Origin: Luscinia megarhynchos
Lineage: Eukaryota > Chordata > Aves > Passeriformes > Turdidae
Assembly (NCBI GenBank): GCA_034336665.1
Contig: CM067570.1
Span: forward strand, 15,235,502-15,299,501
DNA length: 64,000 bases
Direction: 5' to 3'
The notes beneath the pieces are model-generated. The model was not told where the DNA came from. It saw only the letters and a program-made list of their open reading frames with translations, and ran no database searches. The translations under genes and the position numbers were made by a program. Of this stretch, positions 23,701-35,400 are shown piece by piece (the first letter of the stretch is position 1; every line of letters starts with the position of its first letter).

Positions 23701-26700
23701 GCCAGCCCGAGGCAGTGGGTATGTCCATGGGCCATGCAGGGGAGTCAAGGTGACATTCCTGGAGGAATTGGAAAGGTCGGTGGGCCCTGGGCACCCAAGT
23801 GACTGCAGGAACTAGTGGGGGTCAGAGCTGAAGCCTTGAAGGAGACACTGACCCATGGGAGGGGGATAGGCTCATTTAAAAAGCTGATTTGCAGATGTGG
23901 GTTCCCCTCAACACAGGGAGGTGTATTCAGTCAAGAGGCAGAGGGTCAGGGCATATGAGGGACACTCCTGCCTCTGGAGTCACCTACTCTCACCACAACC
24001 TGGCAGTGAGGTAGGTTGGATCTGTGCCAGGCAGGGAGCTGGGCTGGAAGTGGGATGCTGCCAGAATGCAGGGCCAGTGGTGAGTGAAAGGTACTGGCAG
24101 ATGAGCTGCTGGGTACCCAGGAACAGCTTGTGTTGGAGGAGGCACAGGCATGCTGGTGGAGCCACCACCATTGGTCCAGCCTCACTGCTGGGGTGGTAGA
24201 GACAAGCAGTGCCATAGGGACAGTGGTGTATTTGTGGATCCCTGGCACTCTGAGGACATGGGGCAACCCAGTTAGAGGTATGGAGTTCCCCAGAGCAACA
24301 AGATGGATGTCAGAAGCCCTCAGAGATGCTTGCAGGCACCAGCCTCCCCATAAACATCTCAGCATTTTTGGGATTGCCAGCTCCATCAGATTGGTACCTC
24401 CCATCCAATATCCTTTTCTATCCAAGGATGGTGCAAACCTCTCATTCCCTGGCACAGTCATGGCTGTCCCCTCTTCCCTTGCTGCCACCTGTGCCAGGTG
24501 TGGCATGCCAGGGCAGGCTGGCTTGGGGGCAGCCACATGTCTGGAGGAACTGTCAGAGGAGCAGCATCCCCCCAGGGCCCGGCTGGCAGGGTGGCATGGG
24601 CACCTCTGCCAGCTTTGGGCTGTCTGCTGGGGGTTCTGCCAATCCCAGGTGGGAGCAGGCGGGTGGTCGGGTGGCTTGTGGGGGCAGGAGGGCCTGGGGA
24701 GGGGGTGGTACCCCTCGGTGGCACTGCCAGAAAGGCACTGGTGTGCCCAGTTCCTGCTAACACCAGAGGGGTGCAGGTGCTGCGTGGGCTTTTGCAGGAG
24801 CTGCTCATGGTGCCCCGGTATCCCTCTTCCTGCAGCCTCCCCAAGCCAGAATACTGAAGATGGAGGGATGGGACACCCCGCAAAACGCACCTTCCCCTCC
24901 CTCCCCAGGAATCCCCTGCAGGCCAGCACCCTGGGCCAGCCCTGCCCTGGCATTTGGGTGGGCAGAGCTGGGCTGGCACGGCGCAGGGGGAGCCGGAGCC
25001 CCCCGAGCAGGGCGCCGCACCCCTGCTGCCAGAATCCCCCGCTGGCTGCGGCTGCGAGCGGCAGGTCCGGGCAGGGGAAAGATGCTTGGAATTCGTGTCC
25101 CGGAGCAGAGAGAGACAGGAGCAAATACTAATAATAAATAATCCTGCAGGGTGGAGGCTGTGCCGGTGGAGAGAGGGGGGCAGGCAGCTCCTCATGGCAA
25201 AGAGGGTAGTGGGGGAGAGCAGGCAGCAGAGCTTCATCACTGCTGCCCTGCAGAGGGGGAGTGGCACCCTCGGTATCCCTCGCAGTGCTTGTTTCCAGGT
25301 GCCAGTTTGGAGCTGGGGTTGGGATTTTTACTGCTTGGAGGGATATTGCAGGGTAGTGTGAGGAAGCTGTGGGTACCACCTGGTCACCTGGGACCACCCT
25401 CTGCTCTCTGAGCTTCTCTCTTTCCTATGGGGCAGCACCCAGACTGGCAAGAGGTGGTGGGAGATTTGTTCCTCCAGCTGGGTGGAGGAACACTGGCAGG
25501 GCCTGACTGTCCCCCACAGTCTTAAAATCTGCTTGCGAGAGGCAGCTCCTTCTCCAGGCAGCCTGTCCAAGGTGGGTGCATCACCCAGGGAACAGCACCA
25601 AACGCGTATGGAGAGGGAGAAGGCGGGGTCTGAGCCCCAGGGATGCCAGCTGGGGGGATGCTTTGCTTGCTGGAGCTGACCCCCCATCCCGGTCCTGTCT
25701 GTTCTCCTGCAGATATCCGTGAGACAGCCTTCGTGTACGCCATCACGGCGGCGGGGGTGAGCCACGCCATCACGCAGGCCTGCAGCATGGGCGAGCTGCT
25801 GCAGTGTGGCTGCGAGCTGACGCGGAGCCGGGCCCCCCCCTCGCCCACGGCGGGGCCGGGCACGGAGGGCACCGCCTGGGAGTGGGGCGGCTGCGGGGAC
25901 GACGTGCAGTTTGGCTACGAGAAATCCCAGCAGTTCATGGATGCCAAGAACAAGAAAGGCAAAAATGACATCCGAGCTCTTATCGACCTGCACAACAATG
26001 AAGCTGGGCGCTTGGTAAGGCCCCTGCACTCCCTGTCCCCTGCACCCTTTGTGCCCTGCCCAGCCCTCCGCCTTCAGCATCCCCGAGCCATGTACCTGCG
26101 CCAGCTTTGGCTGAAACATGGCCCAATATCTTTTGGGAATCCTTGGCAGGCACTTTGGAGCCCCCTCAGGCCACTCTCCACCCCCCAGGGCAGCACCGAG
26201 AGGCAGGGTTTGGCTGGGGGTGCTGCTGGGAGAGGGAGCTCCGGGCTGAGCACGGCTGTCTGTTCCCCAGGCGGTGCGCAGCTACATGCGGACAGAGTGC
26301 AAATGCCACGGGCTGTCGGGCTCCTGCACCCTGCGCACCTGCTGGAGGAAGATGCCCCATTTCCGAGAGGTGGGGGACCGCCTGCTCGAGCGCTTCAACG
26401 GGGCTTTCAAGGTGATGGGAGGCAACGACGGGAAAACCCTCATCCCTGTGGGTGACAACATCAAACCTCCCGATAAACAGGACCTCATCTACTCGGCCGA
26501 CTCACCCGATTTCTGCTCGGCTAACCGCAAGACGGGCTCGCTGGGCACCAGGGGCCGTGTGTGCAACAGCACAGCCATGGACACGAGCGGGTGCGACCTG
26601 CTGTGCTGCGGGAGGGGGCACCGGGACGAGACGGTGGTGCTGGAGGAGAACTGCCTGTGCCGCTTCCACTGGTGCTGCGTGGTGCAGTGCCGCAAGTGCT

Positions 26701-26732
26701 CCGTCCGCCAGGAGCTCAGCCTCTGCATCTGA
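14643..26732 (+). CDS. WNT6: WNT6, secreted Wnt ligand; four exons, 353 residues
   Basis: Secreted, lipid-modified cysteine-rich glycoprotein that binds Frizzled/LRP receptors; the family acts in ectoderm, somite, kidney and limb signalling. CDS joins 14643-14719, 22716-22936, 25713-26014 and 26271-26732. All introns are GT-AG and phases agree. The start is set by the signal peptide MLPSSRTQLGLFFILLC, by homology to human WNT6, and by A at -3. Exon 2 opens AVGSPLVMDPNSICRK, nearly identical to human WNT6. Other marks: N-glycosylation sequons at N85 (NCT) and N299 (NST), the DIRETAFVYAITAAG block, the acylation loop CKCHGLSGSC with the palmitoleate Ser at 216, and the C-terminal cysteine-rich ENCLCRFHWCCVVQC. 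It is 12 residues shorter than human (365, from memory), mainly through a shorter Pro/Gly linker near residue 140. No lesion is seen. WNT10A follows in the same direction. Confidence 0.97.
14720..22715 (+). other. WNT6: WNT6 intron 1, about 8 kb
   Basis: No further exon is recognised. An AT-rich block at about 15060-15440, which includes a TCF/LEF-like ATCAAAGG at 15181-15188, looks more constrained than its surroundings. A GC-rich stretch at about 20100-20690 ends in an AT-rich segment near 20700. The remainder is unremarkable. Confidence 0.6.
22716..22936 (+). CDS. WNT6: WNT6 exon 2
   Basis: Acceptor CTGCAG, donor GTAAGG. Encodes AVGSPLVMDP to KILQQ, including ECQYQFRFRRWNC, the conserved Wnt N-terminal core with the N85 sequon. 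Confidence 0.97.
22937..25712 (+). other. WNT6: WNT6 intron 2
   Basis: Contains a short (GT)n run near 23040-23056 and an AT-rich TAATAATAAATAAT patch at about 25128-25142 next to a CpG-rich one (24960-25080). No exon or RNA gene was recognised. Confidence 0.6.
25713..26014 (+). CDS. WNT6: WNT6 exon 3
   Basis: Acceptor CTGCAG, donor GTAAGG. Encodes DIRETAFVYAITAAGVSH, the WEWGGCGDD block and DLHNNEAGRL. Confidence 0.97.
26271..26732 (+). CDS. WNT6: WNT6 exon 4 and stop
   Basis: Acceptor CCCCAG; the stop TGA is at 26730-26732. Encodes the lipid-bearing thumb loop CKCHGLSGSC and the C-terminal cysteine-knot-like finger domain ending CSVRQELSLCI. Confidence 0.98.
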   Translation, partial: AVRSYMRTECKCHGLSGSCTLRTCWRKMPHFREVGDRLLERFNGAFKVMGGNDGKTLIPVGDNIKPPDKQDLIYSADSPDFCSANRKTGSLGTRGRVCNSTAMDTSGCDLLCCGRGHRDETVVLEENCLCRFHWCCVVQCRKCSVRQELSLCI

Positions 26733-26941
26733 CAGCCTGGGGTCAGGCGAGGACAATCTGGGAGGCCACTCAGGCTCACAAGGCCCCCCTGGGACAGAGA
26801 CAGGTGGAGCCAGTGGCAGGGTCGGCGTGGGTGAGCTCAGCTCTGTGCTCTGGGCAGTGCTGGCTTCCCCAGAGGGCAGCACAGGGCTGCCCCGCAGCCA
26901 CACGGCCCCGTGGGGGGAGCTGTGGGCACAGAGCTTCCACT

Positions 26942-26947
26942 AATAAA
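26942..26947 (+). terminator. WNT6: WNT6 polyadenylation signal AATAAA
   Basis: AATAAA 210 bases after the stop codon, followed within about 20 bases by a TG-rich stretch (GCTGGTGTGC) that can serve as the downstream element. It implies a short 3' UTR of roughly 230 bases. Confidence 0.8.
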
Positions 26948-26969
26948 GTATTTAAAGCTGGTGTGCCTC

Positions 26970-29640
26970 AGCGCTTCCTGGGGAGGGCTGAGAAGCGCTG
27001 ACCACCGTACTGGAATGGGACTAGCCAGGGAGCTGTCCTGCCCCAGCTGTGAGTCCCAGTCAGTCACGCTCCTGCCAGCCTCTGACCTTGCTGGGACCTG
27101 TGGCAGAGTCCAGCTCATTTTCAATCTACTCTCTGTGGTTGCTGAGCCCGAAGATGAGTGTGGATGAGGGCACGGGTACTCTCCTGCCCTGCTGTGCTGT
27201 TTCCATTGCCCGAGTGCTATCCTCCCAATCACCCACAGCTGTCATTGCTTGTGGTGCCAGTTTGTGTCCTGCCACCACCTGACCTGGGATGTTTGCATTC
27301 CACAGTGCCTCCACTCATGCCTCATGCTGGAGGTACACCTAGCTGCCCTAACACTATGGTGCTGTGCTCTGACTTTCTTGAAGGGACCCTCTATTCTTTT
27401 CACTTCAGCCTGCTGCAGAGCCTGGCACACAGAAGCCTTGGGCAGCGCTGGCACTGTTGGCTTGGTGGCATGCAAGGCATTCACTTGGCATGCCATGGGC
27501 CACGTGCAACCCCACCTGGATGGCAGGGTGCCAGGCATGTATGTCTTGATAACCTGATCAGCCATCAACCTGTTTGTCCTGTCATGGACAAACACAGGCT
27601 GAGGAGCAGCCGGCGTGGCTGCCCAGCAAGGCAAGCTGCCAAGCCTCTGTTCCAGGGGCTCCAGGGATCTCTGAGGGGGTCCCTCCCATGCTGCAAGGAG
27701 CCCACAGGAACTGGTTTCTCCAGGGTTACCCAGCACAGGGGTTTAGGTAACTGCAGAGTGGAATGTGTGCATGCAGTGCCTGCTCAGCTGGCAATGCCCC
27801 ACTGAGCTGAGGCTCCCCAGAGGGATGTCAGCAGAGTGAGAGCCTGGGAAGAGAGATCCATGCACCTGGGCCTGCCTTCCACATTGCAGCAGTGCTGGAC
27901 ACTGGGAGCTTTCCTGTCCACCCCTCTTCAAGAGAGCTATAAGCTGAGGTAGCTGAGGTGGGCTATGCCCCATGTGCTGGGTACTGCCAGGCAGGGTAAA
28001 AGCAGAGCTCACAGTGCTGGGCAGACTGCAAGGCAAGGGAGGCTGCACAGGTGCTGGAGATGCCCACCAGTGGGTCCTTCCTCGCCCATCCCAGGCAGCC
28101 AGCAGGAAAAGCCAGAAGCAAGGTGCTGGTGAACCATTAACTTGGCCCAGCAATCACCGGGGAGGGAGTCTCTAAATCTGCCAGCTGCAGCTTTGCAGCT
28201 GGAAATTCCCTTCTGACTTGGCCACAGGGGTGCTGGGAGAAGGCAGGCACACAGGGCTCCCGGGAACTCCTGTCCCCACGCCCACCATGGGAACACATGG
28301 GTGGGTGTGAGCAGGGCAGGGTGGGTGCAGGGGAAGGTGCCTGTGTGTGCAAGCAGTTTGGTGTGTGTGCATGCACAGGTAGCATGAATATGCTTGTTCA
28401 TGACCATACACGTGCACGTGAGATTGTATAACCCATCACTGTGTGTGTGAGCCCCTCGTGGGGGTGTAAAGAAGTTGGCCCATGTATTTTCCTGCATCTC
28501 TATGAATACACAGCAAATTGAAAGTGCGTGTGCATCAGTGACAATGTCCCCATGTGTGCCTGTGTGAGAGTATGTTTGCATGTCATATTGTGCTTCCTCA
28601 AGTGTGTCTGGGGCAGGGAGGACATCTGTGGGTGCAAAATGGTCCTCTAGGAAGGGAGCTGGAGAGTTGCAAAAGTTGTGTGCTGGAAGATGGGAGGATC
28701 TGTTCTGTAGGCTCTGCAGGTCCCTCTGGATGGATGCACTTGAGCACTCTGGACTGCCTGTCAGGAGAGGTCAGTTCAGGCAGGTCCTGTGAAACTTTAG
28801 GTCACCCCTGCTGTCCTCTGGAACCACAGCTGACACCACCTATAGAGAGATTCTGAAACTCTCTATGAGATGTTCAGAGTCTGAGCTTCAACATTTGGCG
28901 AGTTCCTTCTCTGGATTCTGTCTCATCTCCCCCACAATGGGCTGCTTTCCTGCTCTGGGCTGCTTGGACACGGCTCTGGAGATGTGGCAATGGATAAACC
29001 CCTGGGAAGACATTTAGTGCTTTTGAGTAAGGTATCTGACCTGTGTCCTCTCTGCCATTGCCCCAATTCACAGCTCCTGAAGGATGGAGATCACAGAAGC
29101 CACAAATGTGGAGGGGAAGCACAATGGTCTGTGCTTGTGGGGTAACTCCTCTGCACAGCCATGAGTTTGCCTGTGAGCCTCTCATGAGTGTGCAAACCAG
29201 TTGGGCTGTGTGCCTTGTTCTCTGCCCACGTGGGGAAAAGGGACAGCTCTTGTGGAGGCTGACAGCTCCTTACCACAGCTCTCTACTGCTCCTGATCTGG
29301 CAAAGCCAAATCCATTCCTTTGATAGCCAGGAGAAGCCCTGACACAGGCAAATGTGCCAGTAGCTTGTCAGGGTCTGGACTGGCCCAGTGGTCTGGAAAG
29401 GGCTGAGCAGCAGAGCCCCCCGGCAATCTCCCAATTCTCCAGACCTCCACAGCACCCCAAGAGCTCCCCACCCAACAGGACCTCACCCCAGATTCCTAAC
29501 ACACCCCAGCATCCCTAAGGGCAGTTACTCCTCAGGTTCCCAGAAGTGCTCCAGGAATCCCCCAGACTCCTAGAAGTCCTGCAGCCATCCAGACCTCAGA
29601 AGCCTCCTGAACCCCTCAAGACCGAGCAGCTCCCGGCCTG
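26970..29640. other. WNT6-WNT10A intergenic, left part
   Basis: Unique sequence, no exon recognised. 28320-28600 is rich in TGTGTG/CATGTG dinucleotide alternation. Confidence 0.4.
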
Positions 29641-29660
29641 GGGTGTGCAGCATCCCTGCC

Positions 29661-29674
29661 GTCGCCATGGCAAC
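29661..29674. promoter_or_regulatory. RFX X-box palindrome
   Basis: GTCGCCATGGCAAC matches the RFX-family consensus on both half-sites with a two-base spacer. It sits in a small CpG-rich patch (29650-29740). Confidence 0.6.
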
Positions 29675-29714
29675 CCGGGATGCGGGGCAGAGCGGGCGGC
29701 ACGGCGGCAGGAGA

Positions 29715-29728
29715 CCGCCAGGGGGCGC
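29715..29728 (+). promoter_or_regulatory. CTCF-type insulator motif
   Basis: CCGCCAGGGGGCGC fits the CTCF core consensus at every position if its third base may be A or G (the commoner base there is A). It lies midway between WNT6 and WNT10A and 40 bases from the X-box. Plus-strand orientation. Confidence 0.65.
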
Positions 29729-29743
29729 TGCGGCACGGGAACA

Positions 29744-30017
29744 TGGATGGGATGGGATGGGATGGGATGGGATAATGGGATGGGATAATGGGATGGGATA
29801 ATGGGATGGGATAATGGGATGGGATAATGGGATGGGATGGGATGGGATGGGATGGGATGGGATGGGATGGGATGGGATAATGGGATGGGATGGGATAATG
29901 GAATGGGATGGGATGGGATAATGGAATGGTATGGGATGGGATAATGGGATGGGATGGGATGGGATGGGATGGGATGGGATGGGATGGGATGGGATGGGAT
30001 GGGATGGGATGGGATGG
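29744..30017. repeat. (GGGAT)n pentanucleotide array with GATAAT interruptions
   Basis: About 270 bases of ATGGG/GGGAT units broken at intervals by GGGATAAT variants. The plus strand has many runs of three G spaced by two bases, so it is quadruplex-capable. It begins right after the CTCF-type site. Confidence 0.97.
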
Positions 30018-30088
30018 AAGGATGCATGGGGAACATGGGAGTGGCAATGGAGTGGGATGGAGGAATGCATGGGGAACATGGGAGTGGG
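30018..30088. repeat. Two direct copies of a 43-base unit
   Basis: ATGCATGGGGAACATGGGAG occurs at 30022 and again at 30065, each within a GGATGGA context, so the end of the pentamer array has duplicated as a larger unit. Confidence 0.85.
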
Positions 30089-30094
30089 CACAGG

Positions 30095-30190
30095 GTTTAG
30101 TGGCGAACACGGCAGTTAGATGTTTACAGCTAGACTCGATGCTCCTAGAGGTTTTTTCCAGCTGAAATGACTCTATGGCTCCATGAATGC
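30095..30190 (+). mobile_element. CR1-like LINE 3' tail
   Basis: AGACTCGATGCTCCTAGAGG followed by TTTTTTCCAGCTGAAATGAC and TCTATGGCT resembles the conserved 3' end of avian CR1 elements (GACTCGATGATCT...AGGTCTTTTCCAACC...ATGATTCTATG). Only the tail is recognisable, and it is diverged. Confidence 0.65.
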
Positions 30191-30539
30191 GGCTGTGTTC
30201 GGGGGCTCATGGAGGTGCACTGGCTGTGCCTGGGGAGCTGCTCATGTGGATATGTGTGCATGGGATTGTACCTGGGAGAACGGGCCCAGGAGCGAGTGTG
30301 TGAGTGTGTGCAACCCCCTGATGCCCGTCCCTGTGCTCCCGTGGGCAGTGCTCAAGCAGGACTCTGTTCTGGGCCGGGCTGGGGAACACCAGGGGTGCAC
30401 AAGGGTGGCTGTGTGGGTGCAATGAGTAGCTGGAGAGTCTGGGGGGTGTAGTTGTAGATGTGCGTGTATAGCCCAGATCCCTGCTACTGGACAGTTTACA
30501 TTGCAAAACTTTCAGGATCTTCCCAAGGGAAAAAGAGGA

Positions 30540-30720
30540 AGTTTATAATAATTGGATTTAAAAAAAAAAAAAGAGAAAGAGAGAGAGGGAGAGAATCCCA
30601 GACTCCTGTAATGTTAATGACTTTGGTTTTTGGTTGGTTTTTTAGTTTGATTTTTTTTTTACATTTTCTTTCCAAATGGGAAGAATGCATTTTTCCCTTC
30701 AATTTCCCAAGTTGAAAGCA
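30540..30720. repeat. AT-rich low-complexity segment
   Basis: An A-run leading into AGAGAGAGAGGGAGAG, then T-rich sequence with TTTTTTTTTT. It is strongly AT-rich against its GC-rich setting. Source unknown; it may be the remains of a retroelement tail. Confidence 0.6.
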
Positions 30721-32260
30721 GCTGGACAGATTAATTCAATCAAACTTGAAAATCTCTCTGGACTGAGACCAAAAATAGGACACTTTTGCCCCCCTAAAAC
30801 AAGCACTTTAGGAAAGTTTGGTGTAATGAAGATAAGTCCTTAGAGGGGAAGCCAAGAAACCTGGATGCCAGCTCAGCCAAGCTGAGTGGTCAGGCTTGGA
30901 CAGTGGCACCCAAAACCCATGTGAAACCCTTTTCCTGTGGTTGCACTGCAGGCTCACTGCTTGTTGCTGAGCAGGGGCTGCCTGGCCAGCAGCAGAGCTG
31001 GGTCCTGCCTGCCCAGCCCTGCTCTCCTGGGAGGCCTCTAACTCTCCTTCTCCAGGCTCTGCTGCTCCCTCCAGGGAGCTGCCTGTAACTGTCCCCTGTC
31101 CTCACTCCATTTCTCAGCCACAGATGTCACCCAGGCAGCCAGCAGCACACATCAACCCCAACTTGGCTCACCCCTGCCCATTATGGGGGTTCTGCTGACC
31201 CAACCCTGCTCCTCCTGGCTCTGCCCTGTTTCTAGGACTCTGTGTGTGCAGTGGTTGCCTCTGGAGTGGGGGACATGGGTACAGGGGGGTGTCCAGGCCA
31301 GCTCTGCTGCACATCTCCGAGCACTCAAGCAAGGGAACATGTTGGGGTACCTAAAGCAGAGTGCAGAGAGTAGGTGTGAGCCCTCAAGGGACAGGAGATG
31401 GGGTGCACAAGGACCCCAGACTGCTCTTTGGAGACACTGCCTATGAACATCAGGGGCCTGTGTGCTTCCTTTTGCTGTCAGAACTTCTCCAAAACTGGTG
31501 TCTGGGCCCTGCTCTGTTCACATAACTCCAGCATCCTGGGACTGGCTGTGCTGGCCTGGCTCACACCAAGCAGTGTTTGTGAGGGCAGTGGGCTCTGGAG
31601 GCTGTCAGGGAGATGCTTGACAGCAGGGCACCCCTTAGCTCCCCCACTCCCAGAAGGGTAGAGCAGAGGTTCTCTCACTCCTGGGTCCTGTTTCCGACTG
31701 CCAAAACCTCACCTTATTCAAGTATCTTCCACTCCACGGCCTCATTACTTACCCTGTAACAAAGGCAGCAGCCATCCTGCATCTCTAGGGTGGGGGAATC
31801 TGGCTATGCCTACCCCTGGAAGGCAGAGCTGCAGGAGAAGTGATTGCTGATGGCTTCATGCCCTAATCACTCCACATGGGGACCAGCACTCCCACCTATT
31901 CTTGTGGCTGTGCATCCCTCCCCACAAGAGGCACCTGCAGCAGCCCTGCACAGATGTGCTTGGGCAGCCCTGTCCAGCCACCTCCCTGCTGCCTCAGCCA
32001 GCAGCCTGGCCCTTTTGGGGACGTGCTCTCCTTGCCTAAGGCAGTGCAAGGGTTGGGATCTCCCAGTGTGGTCACAGCAGCTCTGCCATGGGTGTCCGTG
32101 TGGGAGGCAGTGTGCCTGGGGGTGTTCTCCAGCCCCACGGGATGGTACCACAGCAGGGCTCCAGCTCCTCCCCTGCACCCTGCTGTGACCCAGGTGCTGG
32201 GAGGAAGGCGGGGAGGGAACACCTGCCTCACTGCAAGGATGCTCCCAGGGATGGCCAGGC
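30721..32260. other. WNT6-WNT10A intergenic, middle part
   Basis: No gene, RNA or repeat recognised. Confidence 0.4.
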
Positions 32261-32264
32261 CCTG

Positions 32265-32420
32265 CCTTTGCACCCGGACGCGAGGCAGCGCGGCTGAGCG
32301 CTGGTGCTGGCGCGGCCACCGCCCCGGGCTCCGCACGCCCCCGCCCCCGGCAGCCGGGAGGACTGGCCGGGCCAGACCTGCGGCCAGCGCCTGCTCCTGA
32401 GTCACACCCCGCAGACTCGG
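32265..32420. promoter_or_regulatory. Small orphan CpG-rich patch
   Basis: About 150 bases with many CpGs, including GCGAGGCAGCGCGGCTGAGC, ending in an AP-1-like TGAGTCA at 32398-32404. It lies about 5.3 kb upstream of the WNT10A ATG with no attached exon that I can recognise. Candidate enhancer or non-coding promoter. Confidence 0.45.
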
Positions 32421-32499
32421 GCAGCCGAGTGTGTGAGCCAGCAGGGCGGCACTGATGCTGGGGGCTCCAGTGCTGCTGGGCCGGGGAAGTTTGGCACGG

Positions 32500-35400
32500 T
32501 GAGTAATGCTGCCACAAAAGGCACGGTCACCCTGACCCCACACCCAGCCCTGACTCACGCAGCTGTCGCTCCAGTCCCATGGGTGCTCCGGGCAGGGGAG
32601 TGAGGAGACCTGTGCTTCAGGATGTCGGAAGCTGGGTAGATGCATGGCTGCATGGGCTCTCAGCAATCCTCCCCTTCCTCCTCCTTCTCCTCATCCAAGC
32701 TTCCCCTCACTTTAAGATTCCCCAGAGCTTCCCCCTGCACCCCCTCAGCCCCACCCTGTGTCACCAGAGCTGCCTCCCCTTCCCACACCTGTACACACAG
32801 ACTGGCTGGCCCTGGTGGTCCCAGGGGCTATCAGCCCCTCCAAGCCTGCAGCATGGCCAGAGCACGTTGTTGTCTCTCTGTGCTGCCTTCTGGTCACATC
32901 TGTGGGCCCACAACCAGTCTGTAAGAACAAGTGGGAGCAGCACGATACGCAGAGAGATCTCAACCCCCCCATTGTCCTGCCATGGATTTCTAGTGGGTCA
33001 TCCCTGGGCATCGCAGAACCTCAGAAAAGCTGCATGATGTCCAGGACACAGGCCTTGGAAGCAGCTTACCACAAGGCAGAAGGGGCTAGAGGAAGGCATA
33101 TGCCAGGAGGAAACAGAGCCAGCAAGTTATGGGCTGAGTGCTGAGGTGCTGGAAAGGAGTTCTGATGGAGATGACCACAGGAGAGCCAGCCCCATTCCCC
33201 CAGGGGTGTGGAGCCTGTGGTGTGGGGTGCTGGCAGGACCTGCTCCTGCACAAGGGAAGGGAACAGAGCAGGCAAAGTGCAGGCAGCCTGAGGGCTGGGC
33301 AGGAGGATGTTCAGTGTAAGAGAAGGAGGGATGGCAAGAGGGATGGAGAGACAGAGAGATAGAAGGATGAAGAGGATGGAGAGAATGGTGAGATGCTTCC
33401 CCAGTCCCCTGCACAAAGCACATCCTGGGGCATCATGTAACCTGCTGAAAGAAGGGACCTGCCTGAGTCTTTGGCCTGGGCAGGGGAGCTCCAAGGGGTA
33501 TTCCCACTGGGGAGCAACCACCTTCATTCCAGCTCTGACAGCATCCCACAACTCTTCCTGGTCTCTGCAGACTGTGGGGCTGCTGAGCAGTGCTGGAGAT
33601 GGGACAGGAGCTTGGAGGTGACAGGTCCCACGACCCACTGATGCAGCGTACCCAGCTGGGGGCCTATAGCAATGGTAGGAACACATGCAGTGCTCTCAGA
33701 AATCTCAGCTTTTTGCCCTGAGCTTTGATGGTCCCATCAGGACCAAAGCACCCTCCACCAGCCTCGCATGCCTGCCTACACCCACCCCTGCTCAGAGGGG
33801 CCAGTCCTGTTCTTAGTCCCCCCAGGTCCCCGGGCCACAACAGGTGCTTACTCGTGCTTCAGGGCTTTGCTGGTGTGATCCAGAAGAAAGGCTGGAGCAA
33901 AAGGCTCACCTGGCTCCTCTTCAGCCCCAGGACATTGCTGGGACATGAGGAAACAGGTCCCCACTGCCTGCCCCTGCTGTGAGCACCGAGGCTGTGGGAC
34001 AGAGCAGCTCCCCAAGTCAGCAAGAGCGTGTGGATGAGACACCTGCTCCTGAAAGTGATTATCAAAGGATGAAAGCGTTCCTCCTCAGATTTTCCTTGGC
34101 ATTTATTTTGTGCACAGGATCCTAATGAACATACAAACAACTGTGCTCCTAAAGCCTGGAAGCAAGGGTCCCTTCCCACAGGGCAGGAGCTTCTGGTGGG
34201 AAGGTGCCCTGCTTTCACCAGGGGATCTCTGGTGGGTCCAGGCCGAGGGCAGCACATGCCTGGGTGTTATCTCTGGGGTGGTCTGAGAAAGAAAGGGGTG
34301 CTGAGGACCTGCTGAGGACACCTGAGCCAGGAAGCTGCCTGAAACTGGAGGCTGTTCCTCTGCCCTACCCCTGCCTGCTAAGTGGGGATTCAGACAGCCT
34401 GTTCCAGGATGTAAAGGGGAATCTCCAGACAGGAGCCAGGTCTTGTGTGAGAGGAAGTGGAGAGGGTGGGAGCAATGGTTTCTATGTTAGGGACCACTGT
34501 GTGCCATGTCCACAAGTCTGCTGGTGTGCTCTGCCCAGCCCTGACACCACACCTCTCATCACCAGTCTGCATCTCTGCTTCCTTTGGTGGCGGGTGACTT
34601 AAGGGTGTCCTGTCACCATTCCCAAACTCCTGTGGGACACTGCACATCACTTGCAGGGTGCTGGGGGATCCAGGAGGGCAGCAGCTATGGAGGAAGTGAT
34701 GAGTGCCAGGTGATGCTGTGCCAGGAACCTCTCTGTATTCTCAGGCCCTTGCCTGAGGGATAGAAGGTTCTGCACCCTCGCCTCTTGCTAAACTGTGTGG
34801 GTAAAGAAGCTGGAGGGTAGATGCTGGCTCTGCACCAGTGTCCACACCTGCACACAGGCTAAGCCCACCAGGAGTAGAGCTGGACAGGAGAACAGCCAGC
34901 AACCTCAGGACTACAAAAGGAACCTCAGGAGTGATGCCACCCCTGCACCCAGGAGGAACCAGCACAGTCTTAGGGCTCATCCCCAGACTGAAACTCATTT
35001 CCCAAAGGAAGCACATTTTCCTCTCTGGTGCAAACAGGAACCATCACACGAGCAGAGGAGGCAGCCCCTGTCAGTGCTGCTGTGCAGGTGGAGAGATAGA
35101 GTGCCTGCCTGGTAGAGGGTACTTTGACAGCTGCTGGGCAGCTGTTTGTGGCACAAACACCAGCCTGGGGTGGGCTGTGGTGTCTGGGGATAATGGGAGC
35201 CTGCAAGGGTACTGCCTGCCATCCCCCATGTGCCCAAGCAGAGGCCCCTAGCCCTACAGTGGGCACCCAAACTAAGGGGATACCAAATATTCCCACGACT
35301 GGGAAGAGGCTGTGTTGGGCCAGATTGCATTTGCTGAGAGCTTAATGAGCCTGGGCTTCTCCAGGGCCACCCTCCTGTCCCCAAGGAAGCAGCAGGGAGA

